Assembly: GCF_036711975.1 (NCBI RefSeq)
Contig: NC_091971.1
Location: 31,875,501-31,939,500 of the forward strand
From: Onthophagus taurus
Lineage: Eukaryota; Arthropoda; Insecta; Coleoptera; Scarabaeidae
Length of the DNA stretch: 64,000 bases
Direction: 5' to 3'
The notes under the pieces are model-generated. The model did not search any database. It had not been told where the DNA came from and saw only the letters and a list, made by a program, of their open reading frames with translations. Of the stretch, positions 43,645-55,045 are shown one piece after another (positions within the stretch are counted from its first letter, which is position 1; each line of letters begins with the position of its first letter). The position numbers and the translations under genes were made by a program.

Positions 43645-45602
43645 TTATTCAATTATTACTGCACTTTTTTTATTTGAAAGCAGTGCATTATAAAACGCCT
43701 TTTCATCTTCATGCGGCACATATGACACAATTTCTGAAAGATGTTTTCTCTTTAGTTCCGGTATTTTAAACTCCTGATTCGCCACGGGAAGTTCTTCTGA
43801 AAAGTGATATGGAACCACTTTTATTTCATTGTTCTTTCTTGATACAAAGCGATACATTTTCGCTTTTGTAAAATCACCTTCAAATTTTTCTCGAAATTCG
43901 ATATTATTTATATTACCTTTATTATAGATTATATGTTTCAGTCTAGTATAAGGAATATTTTTATAATTCAAAGCTTTTGAAATCTTTTGAAAATCGAAAT
44001 AATCATTTGGCTGCATTTGAATGACTTTAAATTTTAATTTCCAAGATGAGGGAATCAGTAATAGTTGACGAACTAATGAGATGGGACTCCAAATTTCAAT
44101 GTTGCGGATATGTTTCTCAATTAAACTATGTGCATTATCGATTTCTTGAATATTTCCATGTCCTGGTTCGCTGAATTTTTGTTCTATCGTCTCGAGATCC
44201 TTACTTTTTATAGAGTTTAAAAAATATTGTAAGGCGAAGGACATTATCGAATTTTTGTTTTGTGGAACGCAACTGTCAGACCACAGAATAAGGCTTTTGA
44301 GTTGAGCAGCAATATGATTCGCCCCACGACCTGCTGAAAATTAGTGCCAAAGTGCATTGTAGACTACTTTTGTGTTACTTAAATGCGCGGTTAAGTTGTA
44401 GCACGAAAGTTTTGTCTTATAATAGAAATTGGAAACATTAGCTTTTGGAAATGAAAATGTGTTTTGTAAAATGTCACAATCCCAACTTGAACATCGTTAA
44501 GAAATCTTGTTCTATCTCTCTCGTTCGTTCTTGCACAATTCCTTTTGACGGATATGGTGATCGTGTTTATTAATGTCGTCTGGGGAAGGTTCTTCAGTGG
44601 TTTTGAATAATTCACATTTATCACAAAGATCTTTTTTGGGTTTAAAAAATCCAATGTTAAATTCATTATTGAAGATATGAGAATATATATTAAATTTTAC
44701 TGGAATTTTAGACGAAGACCTATAAAATTCATACATTCTTCTGAGATTGAGTCCTCTATCCAAATACTTTTTACTAGTTTGTGCTCTACAATAGTGTGAT
44801 TCTACTGCTGGGAAGCTACCAATATGAGCCCTTACTTTGTCTTTTTGCTCATCACTAATAGTTTTTTTGCAATGTTTGCCATGTTTAGGACTTCTTGGTA
44901 CATTTTCATTCATATTATTTTTGAAGAAATAGTAGATCCGTTGTTTGCTTATATTCAATGTATTCAGAAAATACTCTTGGCAAACTCAAACTTCCACTCC
45001 GGATACATAGAAATAGTATTTATAGCTGTATGTTTTCTTACTAATATCTTCTTTTGTTCTTTTGCGTAGCGATACAATACGTTTGACATGCTGTGAGTAG
45101 AAATGGAGTTTACGTTTGTCATCCAAATTCCAAAATTGATTATGGATATGATCCCTCTCTTCTCCATTAATTGCTTATGAACATTTGAAACTACATTTTT
45201 CCGTATGACATGTTGCAATTTTTACTTTCTTTTTTGGTTTTAAATTTCCTTTACAATCTATGTATTCTTCTCCTCTTTGCCTTTTGTTCTTTCTTATATT
45301 TTGTTTCCACGAAGAAGGATTTCTTTTACGTTTCTTGTTCAACTTCTTTATTCTATCAATTCTATCTTCATCAACTACGTTTTCATCTACACTTCCATTA
45401 GAATTATTTTTCTTATCTACATCTAATCTATCATCAGCATCGATTAGATTTGAGTCGTTTAATTGGTTACTAAAAAGTGGCAAATAATAGTTAGAAAAGT
45501 TAGATTAGAATAGGTATTATTGTTTATTTACCTCAAAAGTTCGGAACAACAACTAGGCGATATATTATTATTAGGAAGAATATAACTCGTCGTACTAGTC
45601 AT
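43645..45602 (-). pseudogene. DDE-like transposase of unfamiliar family, copy A2
   Basis: Exon 1 is 45602-45532 (MTSTTSYILPNNN...), donor GTAAAT, 62-bp intron, acceptor TTTTTAG, exon 2 from 45469, joined in phase 2. Blocks: basic region (KKRKRNPSSWKQNIRK); cysteines in CHTEKCSFKCS; VESHYCRAQTSKKYLD; IGFFKPKKDLCDKCELF; PKANVSNFYYKTKLSCYNLT; LILWSDSCVPQNKNS; KFSEPGHGNIQEIDNAHS. In-frame stops sit just after FKCS and near 45000, and a frameshift lies near 44500. From the second D (WSD) to E (SEPGH) is 36 residues. The block order is that of A1 at 21959-24388. Confidence 0.8.
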
Positions 45603-46639
45603 TATTATGTTTTGTTCTTATTAATATAAAAAACACTCAAAAATATAACGAGAATAATAAATGTCACTTTTTCAAATTTAATAACGCAGGAATTGACAGT
45701 TGACAGAAATGCACATAAGGGCCCCCCTGGCGGCGGAATCAATTATTAAAACTACGGATTTTTAATGTCAAAATCCCCAAAACAAATTGAATGGATTTAG
45801 CACAATTTTGTTATCGTATAGAGTGAGAGGATTTAGAACAAAATATGACGGACTTGGTTCATAGAACATTATAATTCTGAGTTCATATAAGGAACAACAT
45901 ATTTTTCAAAGTATTAACTAAATTTTGGATATAGAACAAATATTTAGTAAAAATTTGGATTTGAGCCTAGATAATTCTAATGTCTGAATAGATTTAGAAC
46001 AAGCTATTTTTGCTGAAATTTTCAATGTAATTTTCTTCAAAAGTACCAAAATGTGATTTAGAACAAAATAATTCTGGGCTGACGATTTATTTCATTTTAT
46101 TCACCTACATTTAAAATTAGTTAATAAATTACTAATCAACCCAAATCCAAAATAACAAAATAATTTTTTTATTTCTACAATTTGCGAACAAAAAAATGTC
46201 TTTTCAATGTACTCAGTCGTTGCTTTGATTGTGATTTATCGCTCAATAATTATAATAATAGAAAAGATTTATGGCGATTAATAATAATCTAATCAAAGAC
46301 AATTGTGAAAAAATACTCTTGAGGAACTAAATATATGAAATATTCATTATTTAATTAATCCCTCCTCAAAGTGTATTTTCTATTTTTTTCAATGCGCTGA
46401 CAATTAAAACAAACACACACGAACAAAAATTACTATAAAGTTAATATAATAAAATTTACAATCTTGAAGCAACTTCGCACTCCTTCTGTGCAACTGACCG
46501 GCCAAGATAAATTAGTCAAGCTGTATTAATCAATCTCCACATTTTTATCTTTTCTTATCTACCTGTTATTTATAACATTTGTGATTTTTTTTTACTTGTA
46601 CATCACAGTTGTACGTCGATTTCAAATAATTAAAAGAAA
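45603..46639. repeat. Dispersed GATTTAGAACAAA words; FBXO21 upstream region
   Basis: The word GGATTTAGAACAAA or a close variant recurs at about 45837, 45933 (GGATATAGAACAAA), 45999 and 46058, with another on the far side of A2 at 43367. TTTTCAATGTAATTTTCTTC near 46018 is the inverse of the 43328 sequence. These look like the right subterminal region of element A2. The last 300 bp before 46640 probably include the FBXO21 promoter, but I see no clear TATA box. Confidence 0.6.
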
Positions 46640-48373
46640 ATGTTAAATAAAATCCCTGAAGATATCCTCCAAAAGGTAATAGAACAAAAATCGCTAAGTA
46701 ATCAAGATTTAATTAACTTATCTTCAACTTGTTTGTATTTGCGAAATTTTATTTTACAAAACAACTCCTTGTGGAAGAAACAATACTTAGAAAAGTGGTC
46801 GGAAATAGAAAACTCCTTCCAAATAAACGATTATTTTACGGAATTTCGACACGCTTCCAACATACATCGAAAGGTGGATGAAATATTAATAAATATTGCA
46901 ACGAAATTTATCGATAAAGAACAATTATCAGATACGGTCTTCGAAGAATTTACAGAAATAGTTACTTCAAGGTACCTAAACAGACAGTATACAGAAAATT
47001 GTTTAAGAGAAATTTTCACCGATCACTCAAAAATTAATACTCATGATGTTGTTTCATTAAAAACACCCGGAAATTTAACACTTAAATACTACAGTTTATT
47101 AACATTACATTATTTAAAACATGAGGACTTGAAAAATGAGTGGATCCAATTTTGCTCATTAAAAGAAGAAGACCAACTGTTGGAAATCGGGATTATACTG
47201 CTAATACAATGGATAAAACCGCAATACAACGTTAAAATCGAACACTTTCGAAATCTATTCGATGAAATGACAGAAAAAGTTAAGAAACATTTAAAAATAA
47301 GCAATCCAAATCATCCTTTATTTAAAACGAACTTGAATGATTTGAATTTGTGGAGAAATAAAAATATATACGAGAATAAGTTTTCCTGGTTCTATTGTGA
47401 AGAAATTTTGGAAACGATGAAACAAGTTATGTGCGAAATGATAGATTTTTGTGGTGACGAACCCGACTATACCGTTAAATATCCATTTATAGCGGACGTT
47501 TTGGAATCAAAAGAAGGCGAACAAATAACATTAGCAATCATTTACCAAGCCATAGCAAGAAGACTTGGTGTTCATTTACAACTAATACCAGTTGATTTTG
47601 GTTGCATTTTAAAATTTGTTGAACACGATACGAATAATAGAAAAGTGCATTATGTGGATGTTTTCGAATGGGACGAAGCTTGGTTTGACTTCACTTTATA
47701 TGGAAACTCAAGATGTTCACCTTTAATGGTAAGAATTCTTTATTTGATTCTATCTGAACATATTTAGTATAAAAATCATTTATTTAAGGTTATTAAAAAA
47801 ATGATAAATAGTATTAAATTTATTTTAACTGAAAGACGACAATCCGTGGAACAAAAAGCTCTGGTGAAGCGTTCAATTCTAGAACTACACCAAATTGTTG
47901 ACCCATATGATGTAGAAGCCAGTATTCAATTGACCTCTTATTATAGGAAGCATAATATTAACACGAGTCCTCAAAAAAAACCCTTAGAAAGACATTCGGA
48001 ATCGCAAAAAAGTATCGAGAGATCTCTCGACGTTAAATTCGCGGTTGGAATGATTATGAAACATAAACTACATAATTATAGCTGCGTTATTTACAATTGG
48101 GATCCTTTTCCTAAAATAACAATTAACAGCAATTATCCGTGGATCCAGGCCATGCAAAAAAATCAACCGTATTATTACGTTTTATTAGCGAGTGGGGCTA
48201 AGAAATATGTGGAACAAGAAAATTTAACGTTTAGTGGAGATAAAGACGGATTGGATAAAAATCCAGAAATTGGAAGATTTTTTACACACTTCTTTAATAA
48301 CAGTTATGTGCCCAATTGTGTACTAAATGACAAATTTCCAAATGATTCTGAAATCAGAATGAACTTTTGTTAA
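46640..48373 (+). CDS. FBXO21: F-box only protein 21 homologue, two exons
   Basis: The one clear host gene. FBXO21 is the substrate receptor of an SCF (SKP1-CUL1) ubiquitin ligase. Exon 1 is 46640-47728 (ATG, 363 codons), intron 47729-47788 (GTAAGA ... TTTAAG, 60 bp, phase 0), exon 2 is 47789-48373, for a protein of 557 residues. Residues 1-50 form an F-box (KIPEDILQKVI ... LWKKQYLEKW); about 225-325 a SirB1/transglutaminase-like domain (KYPFIADVLES, EQITLAIIYQAIARRLGVHL); about 446-510 a YccV/HspQ-like domain (KFAVGMIMKHKLHNYSCVIY, PYYYVLLA). Domain order and length match the family; no disruption. A frame reading through the intron stops at 47767. Confidence 0.92.
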
Positions 48374-48796
48374 ATTGTGAGATGGAGAAGCATTTAACAA
48401 TACAGTGAGTTTTAAAAATCATAAAACACAATAATTTTCCTCCAACTATTTCATACTTTTAGTTATAACGCAAAAATTCAAAAAATCCTTTTATTTACGA
48501 TTTTAGATAAAACATTTTATTATAACACGAACACAATTAATGACAAAACGAATTTCAACCCAAAAATTAGGTGAGAATGATGTTAACAAAAATTGTTTAT
48601 AATAAATCATAAAAACATAATCTATAAACAAATTCCTTCTAAAATTTTTGCATTTCTCGTTATAAAACAAAATTCCCAAAATTTCTTAATTTTGGATAAA
48701 AATTTTTATTACAACTAGAAAACCAAATTTGTTACGAAAAATGTTGTACATGGGATGTTGTGTGAATATTGTCCTCCTAAGGCCCGGTTTTACAAT
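48374..48796. other. FBXO21 3' flank
   Basis: AT-rich. A candidate polyadenylation signal AATAAA is at 48601-48606. Nothing else recognised before the element end near 48800. Confidence 0.45.
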
Positions 48797-49436
48797 CATA
48801 GTTTAAGGGTCGTTCTCAAAAGGGCAAAAAAGTGTCCCTCTAATATCATATCTTATAAACGTAACAAATTACATTCATTCGAGCAAAAAGCAATGTAGTG
48901 GGACTCATTAGTATCTCTTCATTAAGTTACATCAAAGTAACAAATATTTTATGTACGCAAAACTTAAAAATTTGTAAAAGTTGGTTTGCACTTCATTGAT
49001 CAATCATGTGTCCCTCTGGTAAAATTACAACTAAAACTACTTCTAAATCGGAAATACAATAGTATTATATTATTTTATTACAGTTTTTTTATTTGGGATA
49101 ATTAACAAATAGATTTGAGGATGGTTTGCAATTTCTTATAGATTTCGATTTTAAATTAATATCGGAAATATTGTGTCCCTCGTTTTAATCTCAACTCCGT
49201 TACCACATCTTCTAATATAAGTATTCGTGTCGTCATGGTTACCCGGCTCATTGTAAACACTGCAGAGGGAAGTTGATATTAGTATGACACTATAACTGTC
49301 AAAAAATATTAAATTGACACGCTGAATATATTCAAGATTTTGATTGATTTCTACAAATATTTTTCTGACCATTCGGATTCTCAACTCCGTTACCTGTCAT
49401 AAAAAGTAAAGTTTAAGTGATTTCTTACTGTAATTA

Positions 49437-51056
49437 CATTGCCGCACTTAATTATTGGCACAGCAATAGTTTTTCATTTCACTACTATCTTTTCTATATT
49501 GTTTAATTAATTAAATACTCTATGCAGTTATTTTTGTATAAAAATTTATTTTTAATAATCTGTTTTAAATTAAATTAACAAAATAGTGCTTATTTTCAAC
49601 GCACAAAATTATTGGCACAGTTAAAAAACAACTATTTTAAAACTGCCTTAAACTAAATTAGTATTTTGTAGGTAACCCTTTTTGTTTGATAACGGCTTCC
49701 AAACGCCTTGACATGGAGTGAACCAAATTTTGGGTTGTTTTCTGCTCAATATTGTACCACTCCTCTAACAATGCCTGTTTCAGCTCCAACCTGTTAGTAA
49801 TTAGAAGCTTTTTGACCCGTCTATCCAATTCCTCCCACAAATGTTCAATCGGATTAAGATCTAGAGACTGCGGTGGGTGTGGTAAGACATGTGGGGTATT
49901 ATATGCCAGCCACATACGCACGATATGAGCCGAATGCTTTGGGTCATTATCGTGTTAAAATGTGTACGTGGGCGACAAATTTAACTTTTTGATACTTTTA
50001 TGGAGGTTTTCTTTTAAAATATTTAAATAAACTGACTTATCCATAATACCGTCTATAAATACTAACTCGCCTACCCCTGCAGCTGACATGCAGCCCCATA
50101 CCATCACCCCTCCTCCACCATGTTTCACTGTTGGTGCAAGGTTTTCTTTATCAAACGCTGTATTGGCTCTTCTCCATACTTTAATACGACCATCAGATCG
50201 GAAAATGAACTTACTCTCATCTGAGAATAGTACTTGATCCCAGAATGTATTTGGTTTATTCTTATATTCCTTTGCGTACGCCAGGCGCTTCTTTTGGTTA
50301 CGTACAGATATTAGTGGCTTTCGCCTCGCAACACGCGCACTATAACCAGCCTCGTGTAGTACTCTTCTGACGGTTATGGGATGAATATCTTTACCAAAAT
50401 CTTGTTTTACTTCAGTAGCAATCTGTGTTGACGTTATTTTTGGATCTGCTTTGACTTTTCGGATAATCTGCTTGCGTTCCCGATCGTTTAATGTTCGGGG
50501 ACGGCCAGTACGCTTAATACTTTTGAAATTTGATGCTTTTTTAAATCGGTCAATAACACTGCGAATAGTATATCGGCTTCTGTTCGTTATTTCCCCAATT
50601 TCAGTATACGATCTGCCTTGGTTGTGCAAATGAAGAATTATTTTGCGCTCTGATTCTATTGTTTCTTTCTGTTTTCGACCCATTCATATTTAACTAATAC
50701 TTTAGTTGATAAAGACAAGATGGAATTCGATTTAAAAATTAAATTAACTGTCAATAGGGGGAAATACGAACACACAGTTAGGATATTTGACATTTCGGCT
50801 AAGCATATAATGTACGTTTGTACCAATTGTTAAGTGTGCCAATAATTTTGTGCGTTGTAAATAAATACTATTTTGTTAATTTAATTTAAAACAGATTATT
50901 AAAAATAAATTTTTATACAAAAATAACTGCATAAGGTATTTAATCAATTAAACAATATAGGATAAATACTTTCACCTAATACCATTTGTTAATTTGATTT
51001 AAAAACAGCCATAAAACGAAAAACGATTGCTGTGCCAATAATTAAGTGTGGCACTG
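49437..51056 (-). mobile_element. Tc1-like element B, both ends present
   Basis: TA (49435-49436) then an end related to CAGTGCCACACTTAATTATT; the inverted end stops at 51056 before TA (51057-51058). The termini share the block CACTTAATTATTGGCACAGC. Element length 1620 bp, with a minus-strand transposase interrupted by a single stop. Inserted in the left arm of the 48.8-53.6 kb element. Confidence 0.95.
49658..50683 (-). pseudogene. Tc1 transposase, one nonsense codon
   Basis: From ATG 50683 (MGRKQKETIESERKIILHL). Two helix-turn-helix motifs (GRSYTEIGEITNRSRYTIRS and STQIATEVKQDFGKDIHPIT) with a GRPR hinge between (TGRPRTLND). Catalytic D in LFSDESKF, D in HDNDPKHSAH, E in LDLNPIEHLWEE, with 34 residues between the last two. 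The only break is TAA at 49955-49957, where the family has glutamine directly before HDND (CAA to TAA). Continuous otherwise to 49658, so inactivation looks recent. Confidence 0.94.
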
Positions 51057-51415
51057 TACATTAAGTATATTAGTAAAAAATATACGAACACGGTATGCAA
51101 CTATCAACATAAAATCAAATTCAATTTAATTTTAAATATTTTTGAAAGCGCGTTTTCTCAACTCCGTGAATTTCAACTTCATTACTAATGTTAGGCAGGA
51201 ACATTTACAGTCACATTTAACAGTTATAATGCACTATGTAACTGTAAATATTTTATTTTCAATGTATCCAATATTTAGTTAAGCTAAAAAAAAAATAGAA
51301 CAGCGCTCAAATGCTATAATTTCCAAATTTATATGCATCATGTTTCTTTTGCTTTAGACGAGATCTAATTTTGAGTGTAATTTCGATTTTACCTTTTATT
51401 ATTCTTTTGTGCTAG

Positions 51416-53404
51416 ATGGTCAAAACTAGAGGTAAGGCCTTAAGTGAAACAGCGGTTACAACATCAAAGAAAAAGAAATTATGCAATCAAAAGAAGAGAG
51501 ATGCTATGAGCAAACTAAGGGCGCAACGAAAAGAAGATCCTGAGGCTTATGAAATTGCTAAATTGAAGGAAAGAGAGCGGTATCACCACAGAGTTAGCTG
51601 CGGTAAAATAAAAAAGACATCACAGTTAACAGATCGAGATAAAAGACATAAAAGGAAAAAATGGAGGGAACATAGTAAAAAACATTACCAAGCAAAAAAG
51701 GCAGCTGCTTTAAAGAGCCACAACTCTACACCATCAAGTTCTGTGCTTTTAAGGGCCAAAAATGTAAATAATAAACTCAAAAACAAGGTAAATGTACTCC
51801 AGAAAGAAATTGTACAAGCGAAAAAACTTATACAAAAGTATAAAAAACGTGAAACTTGGAAGCCTCGTAAATCGGACATAGAAAGTATTATAAGTAAACA
51901 GCTCCCATTGAATAATATTGCAACAGTTCGTACATATTTAGAAAAAGACGAAAACAGCAGATTCTGTCCTGGGAAAAAGGACACGATAACATACAAGAAA
52001 AACAAAAAACAAAAACGCTACTTGAACGATTCCCTACAGAATTTGCATAGAAAATTTAATAAAATATACTCAAAATTGCGCATCGGTTACTCCACATTTT
52101 GTCGAATGAGACCATTTTGGATTTTGCAGCCTACAGCACGCCAAAGAGATACTTGTTTATGTGTTACCCACACTAACATGAATCTTTTGGTGCATAAGCT
52201 AGGGATCTTAGACATTATCAAAGAAAACACCCCATCTCAAGTGGTCCAAAAAATGTGCTGTTCAACTGTTAATATATGGAAAAATGAAAAATGCCTTGAA
52301 CGCAAATGCGTCAAGCGCAACAAAAATACAGTGACCGTTCTGCACTACAATAAAAAGGAATTAATGACATATATGAAATGGGTTAACAAATCGGTACAGG
52401 TAGTGGTCAAGGGGAAAATAAAGTTTTGTAAAAGAACAGTGAAAGAAAAGCAAACAGTAGAGAATCACCAAGCAGTTACAGAATTGATACAATCTATTCC
52501 GAGATATATGTTGCACCTCAGGAATATATCTCATCAATATCGGTGTATAAATGCAGTGAAAAAGAATCTGTCTGTTGATGAAATTTTGATCCATATGGAT
52601 TTTTCTGAAAATTACTGCTGTAAATATACTGAAGAAGTACAATCTGCACACTTTGGCTCTTCAAAGTTTCAGATATCTCTTCATACCTTAGTTGTATATT
52701 ACAAGCATCCACACAATAACTCAACAGACCATATCTCATACTGTACAGTATCAAGTAGTCTTCGCCATGACCCCTCAGCCATATACGTGCACTTAGGATA
52801 TGTTTCTGAAGATATTAAAATGATTGTTCCCAGGGTAAGACATATCAATTTCTTATCGGATGGACCATCCACCCAATATAAGAACAGAAAGATGTTTTAT
52901 TTTATTGCCACACACCTGCACAAAAAATTACAAGCAGAGACAATCCGATGGCATTATAGTGAAAGTGGCCATGGAAAAGGAGCGCCTGATGGTATTGGAG
53001 GCTGTATCAAACGTACAGCAGACTCAAAAGTCGCACAAGGAATCGACATACCAGATTGTGATACATTAGTAAAAGTGTTACAAAAGTCAATAAAAGGGAT
53101 CAAGATCTTTCGTATCGATGAAAAACTAATCCCTATTATTGACGAACTGACCCCAGAAAATATTCCTACGTTTAAAGGTACGATGAAAGTTCATGAAGTC
53201 ACCTGGATCAATAAACGAAGGAATAGACTTACTTTCAGAGAACTGACATGTCTGTATTGTGAACCCGGCGAGCTTTGCTTACACTATAACTTGGGATCTA
53301 TGGAGTATAGAACACCTCTGCGTTATAGTGCTATATATACAGATTCATCATCATCAGATGATGATGTGCCATTGAGTTTACTTCGGAATAAGTTTGATAG
53401 TTAA
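51416..53404 (+). CDS. Intact 662-aa DDE-like transposase, family B
   Basis: Single open frame from ATG 51416, no intron. Residues 1-130 are very basic with a coiled-coil character (KKKKLCNQKKRDAMSKLRAQ, VNVLQKEIVQAKKLIQKYKK), likely nuclear and DNA-binding. The middle contains cysteine pairs (MCCSTVNIW). The catalytic-looking core: D395 in HMDFSENYCC, D482 in FLSDGPSTQYKN, E516 in SESGHGKGAPDGIGG, also D525, followed by KRTADSKVAQG. Spacing D482-E516 is 34. A small C-terminal cysteine motif (LTCLYCEPGELCLH) follows, then a serine/aspartate tail. The order matches copies A1 and A2 at a distance. I do not recognise a named superfamily with certainty. Flanking inverted ends and subterminal repeats support transposon origin. 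Confidence 0.82.
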   Translation: MVKTRGKALSETAVTTSKKKKLCNQKKRDAMSKLRAQRKEDPEAYEIAKLKERERYHHRVSCGKIKKTSQLTDRDKRHKRKKWREHSKKHYQAKKAAALKSHNSTPSSSVLLRAKNVNNKLKNKVNVLQKEIVQAKKLIQKYKKRETWKPRKSDIESIISKQLPLNNIATVRTYLEKDENSRFCPGKKDTITYKKNKKQKRYLNDSLQNLHRKFNKIYSKLRIGYSTFCRMRPFWILQPTARQRDTCLCVTHTNMNLLVHKLGILDIIKENTPSQVVQKMCCSTVNIWKNEKCLERKCVKRNKNTVTVLHYNKKELMTYMKWVNKSVQVVVKGKIKFCKRTVKEKQTVENHQAVTELIQSIPRYMLHLRNISHQYRCINAVKKNLSVDEILIHMDFSENYCCKYTEEVQSAHFGSSKFQISLHTLVVYYKHPHNNSTDHISYCTVSSSLRHDPSAIYVHLGYVSEDIKMIVPRVRHINFLSDGPSTQYKNRKMFYFIATHLHKKLQAETIRWHYSESGHGKGAPDGIGGCIKRTADSKVAQGIDIPDCDTLVKVLQKSIKGIKIFRIDEKLIPIIDELTPENIPTFKGTMKVHEVTWINKRRNRLTFRELTCLYCEPGELCLHYNLGSMEYRTPLRYSAIYTDSSSSDDDVPLSLLRNKFDS

Positions 53405-53681
53405 GATGTTAGGAACAACATTTGGAATTAAATTATTATTTGTCAACTCCGTTACTACTTCTCAACTCCGTTACCTCTAAATATAACATTATTTTCATTA
53501 TTTAATTATATTCTCAAAGTACAAAAGTTTTGTTATACTCATATGTTTTCTTCTATAAATATATAACCTAGAAAAGTAATTACACAAATTTATTACTTGT
53601 AAACCTTTTTTCCAACCTTTCTGAGAATGATCCTTAAACTTCTTAATTTTGATTTTCATTTTGTAAAAATATTTTTTAACT

Positions 53682-54781
53682 ATGAATAATATATATTATG
53701 AAGTTACGGACGATGAATATTTCTTAGAAGTAGTTGAAATGGTGGCTTTCCCTAGCAAAGCAAAAGATTTTCGTGAGCGGAATAATCATTTTGAAAAATG
53801 ATTAGACCAAAAGTTTCTGGAACGTTTTAGACTATCTAAGTGGGTTATAAGGTCAATTTTACATGAAATAAAGGAAGCTGTATAGTCGAAACCAAATAGG
53901 TATTAAGTATATACAAGGAATATAGCTTGTGAACTATTAATGACATAATCCAACTTTTGTAATAGAAATAATGCAGTTTCTTACAGGTAAACCAATAAAT
54001 ATATAGTATTACTAAAATTAACATTATCTTTATCATAGGTTATGGGAGATTTCATATGGATAAGCAAAGTCACTGCAGGCAAATTATTTATAAAGTTTCA
54101 GAAGCGATTGCCAAATTGGATAAAAAATATATTCGAATGCCTGAAACTCAAGAAGAAATTATTCTACTGATGCAGATATTGTATAATAATAACAAATTCC
54201 CTAAATGTGTAGGAGCTGTTGATTGTACTCATTAAATTGGAACTAGGAGTCACTAGGAGTCACTATTGTCACTAGGAGACAATGCCGAAATATTTCGTAA
54301 CCGAAAAAATTACTTTTCAATAAATATTCAAGCTATCTGTGACCCTGAGTTAATAATTAGAAATATTGTAGCTCGTTGGCCAGTATCAACACATGATTCT
54401 ACAATTTTCAGTAATTCTCAAATAAGAAGACAATTTGAAAGTGGAGAAATGGGTGATAGCTTACTTATAGGAGACAGTGGTTATGGAATAAGAACTTGCC
54501 TAATTACTCCGGTTTCTAATCCAGTGACACCAGAAGAAAATTTATTTAATGAGTCACAGATAAGAACACGTAATTGCATCGAAAGATGTTATGGTGTATT
54601 AAAAAGGCGATTTCCAATATTAGCATTAGGAATTAAGTTACATATAACAAAAGTAGATGCTATTATTATATCAACTGTGGTTTTGCATAATATAGCCTGT
54701 ACTCTAAGAGATGTGGAACCAGACAATAATCAAGACTTGGAAAATTTGATTCAACACAAAATAATGGCAATGATATTGTAA
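53682..54781 (+). pseudogene. Harbinger transposase 4, degraded
   Basis: Starts MNNIYYEVTDDEYFLE at 53682, interrupted after a stop near 53800. It resumes at about 54050 (FHMDKQSHCRQIIYKVSEAI, helix-turn-helix region), then MPETQEEIILLMQILY and VGAVDCTH with the first catalytic D followed by a stop. A small tandem duplication (ACTAGGAGTC twice plus a third partial copy at 54242-54278) disrupts the next segment. From 54266 the frame is open: IFRNRKNYFSINIQAICDPE, LLIGDSGYG (second D), NCIERCYGVLKRRF (E). Closest in pattern to the transposase at 13967-15156. Confidence 0.87.
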
Positions 54782-54904
54782 TCGATGTAGAAAATAATAA
54801 CTAGTACAAGGCATTCATTAATAAATGACTATTTTAGAAACTTAATATAAATTTTAATAAAAATATCTACATATTAACGTGTTTATTTCTTATGGCTAAC
54901 TTAT

Positions 54905-55045
54905 TTATTGTTTAATTTTGCTTCAAGTTCCTTTTCTAATAATTCCATCTTTTTTTCTATTCCTGCATATTTTGGAGCAATATAGATAACACCTCTTCGC
55001 ATTTGTTAAATGCCGTCTTGTATTCTTCGTTAATGTTTATTTTAG
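54905..55045 (-). pseudogene. C-terminal remnant of Harbinger 4 Myb-like gene
   Basis: Convergent with the transposase. Minus strand reads EYKTAFNKCEEVLSIL and, after a frameshift, KKMELLEKELEAK with a stop, a short coiled-coil end like that of the Myb-like protein at 15221-16112. The rest of the gene is missing, so the element is 3'-truncated. Confidence 0.5.

Larger units (their letters stand above)
48800..53639 (+). mobile_element. Large DNA transposon carrying the 662-aa DDE-like gene
   Basis: AGTTTAAGGGTCGTTCTCA at about 48800 and the inverse of AGTTTAAGGATCATTCTCA ending at 53639 form imperfect inverted termini. Subterminal words are repeated: TGTCCCTC at about 48834, 49009 and 49172 on the left; TCTCAACTCCGTTACC or close variants at about 49190, 49379 and 51156 on the left, and 53438 and 53459 on the right. 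The gene at 51416-53404 lies between. A Tc1 element (49437-51056) is inserted in the left arm. Target duplication is not clear, so end positions may be off by a few bases. Confidence 0.7.

Noticed and set aside
46640..47767. A 375-codon FBXO21 ending at 47767
   Set aside because: The stop lies inside an unspliced 60-bp intron with consensus GTAAGA and TTTAAG; the YccV-like domain in exon 2 completes the protein.
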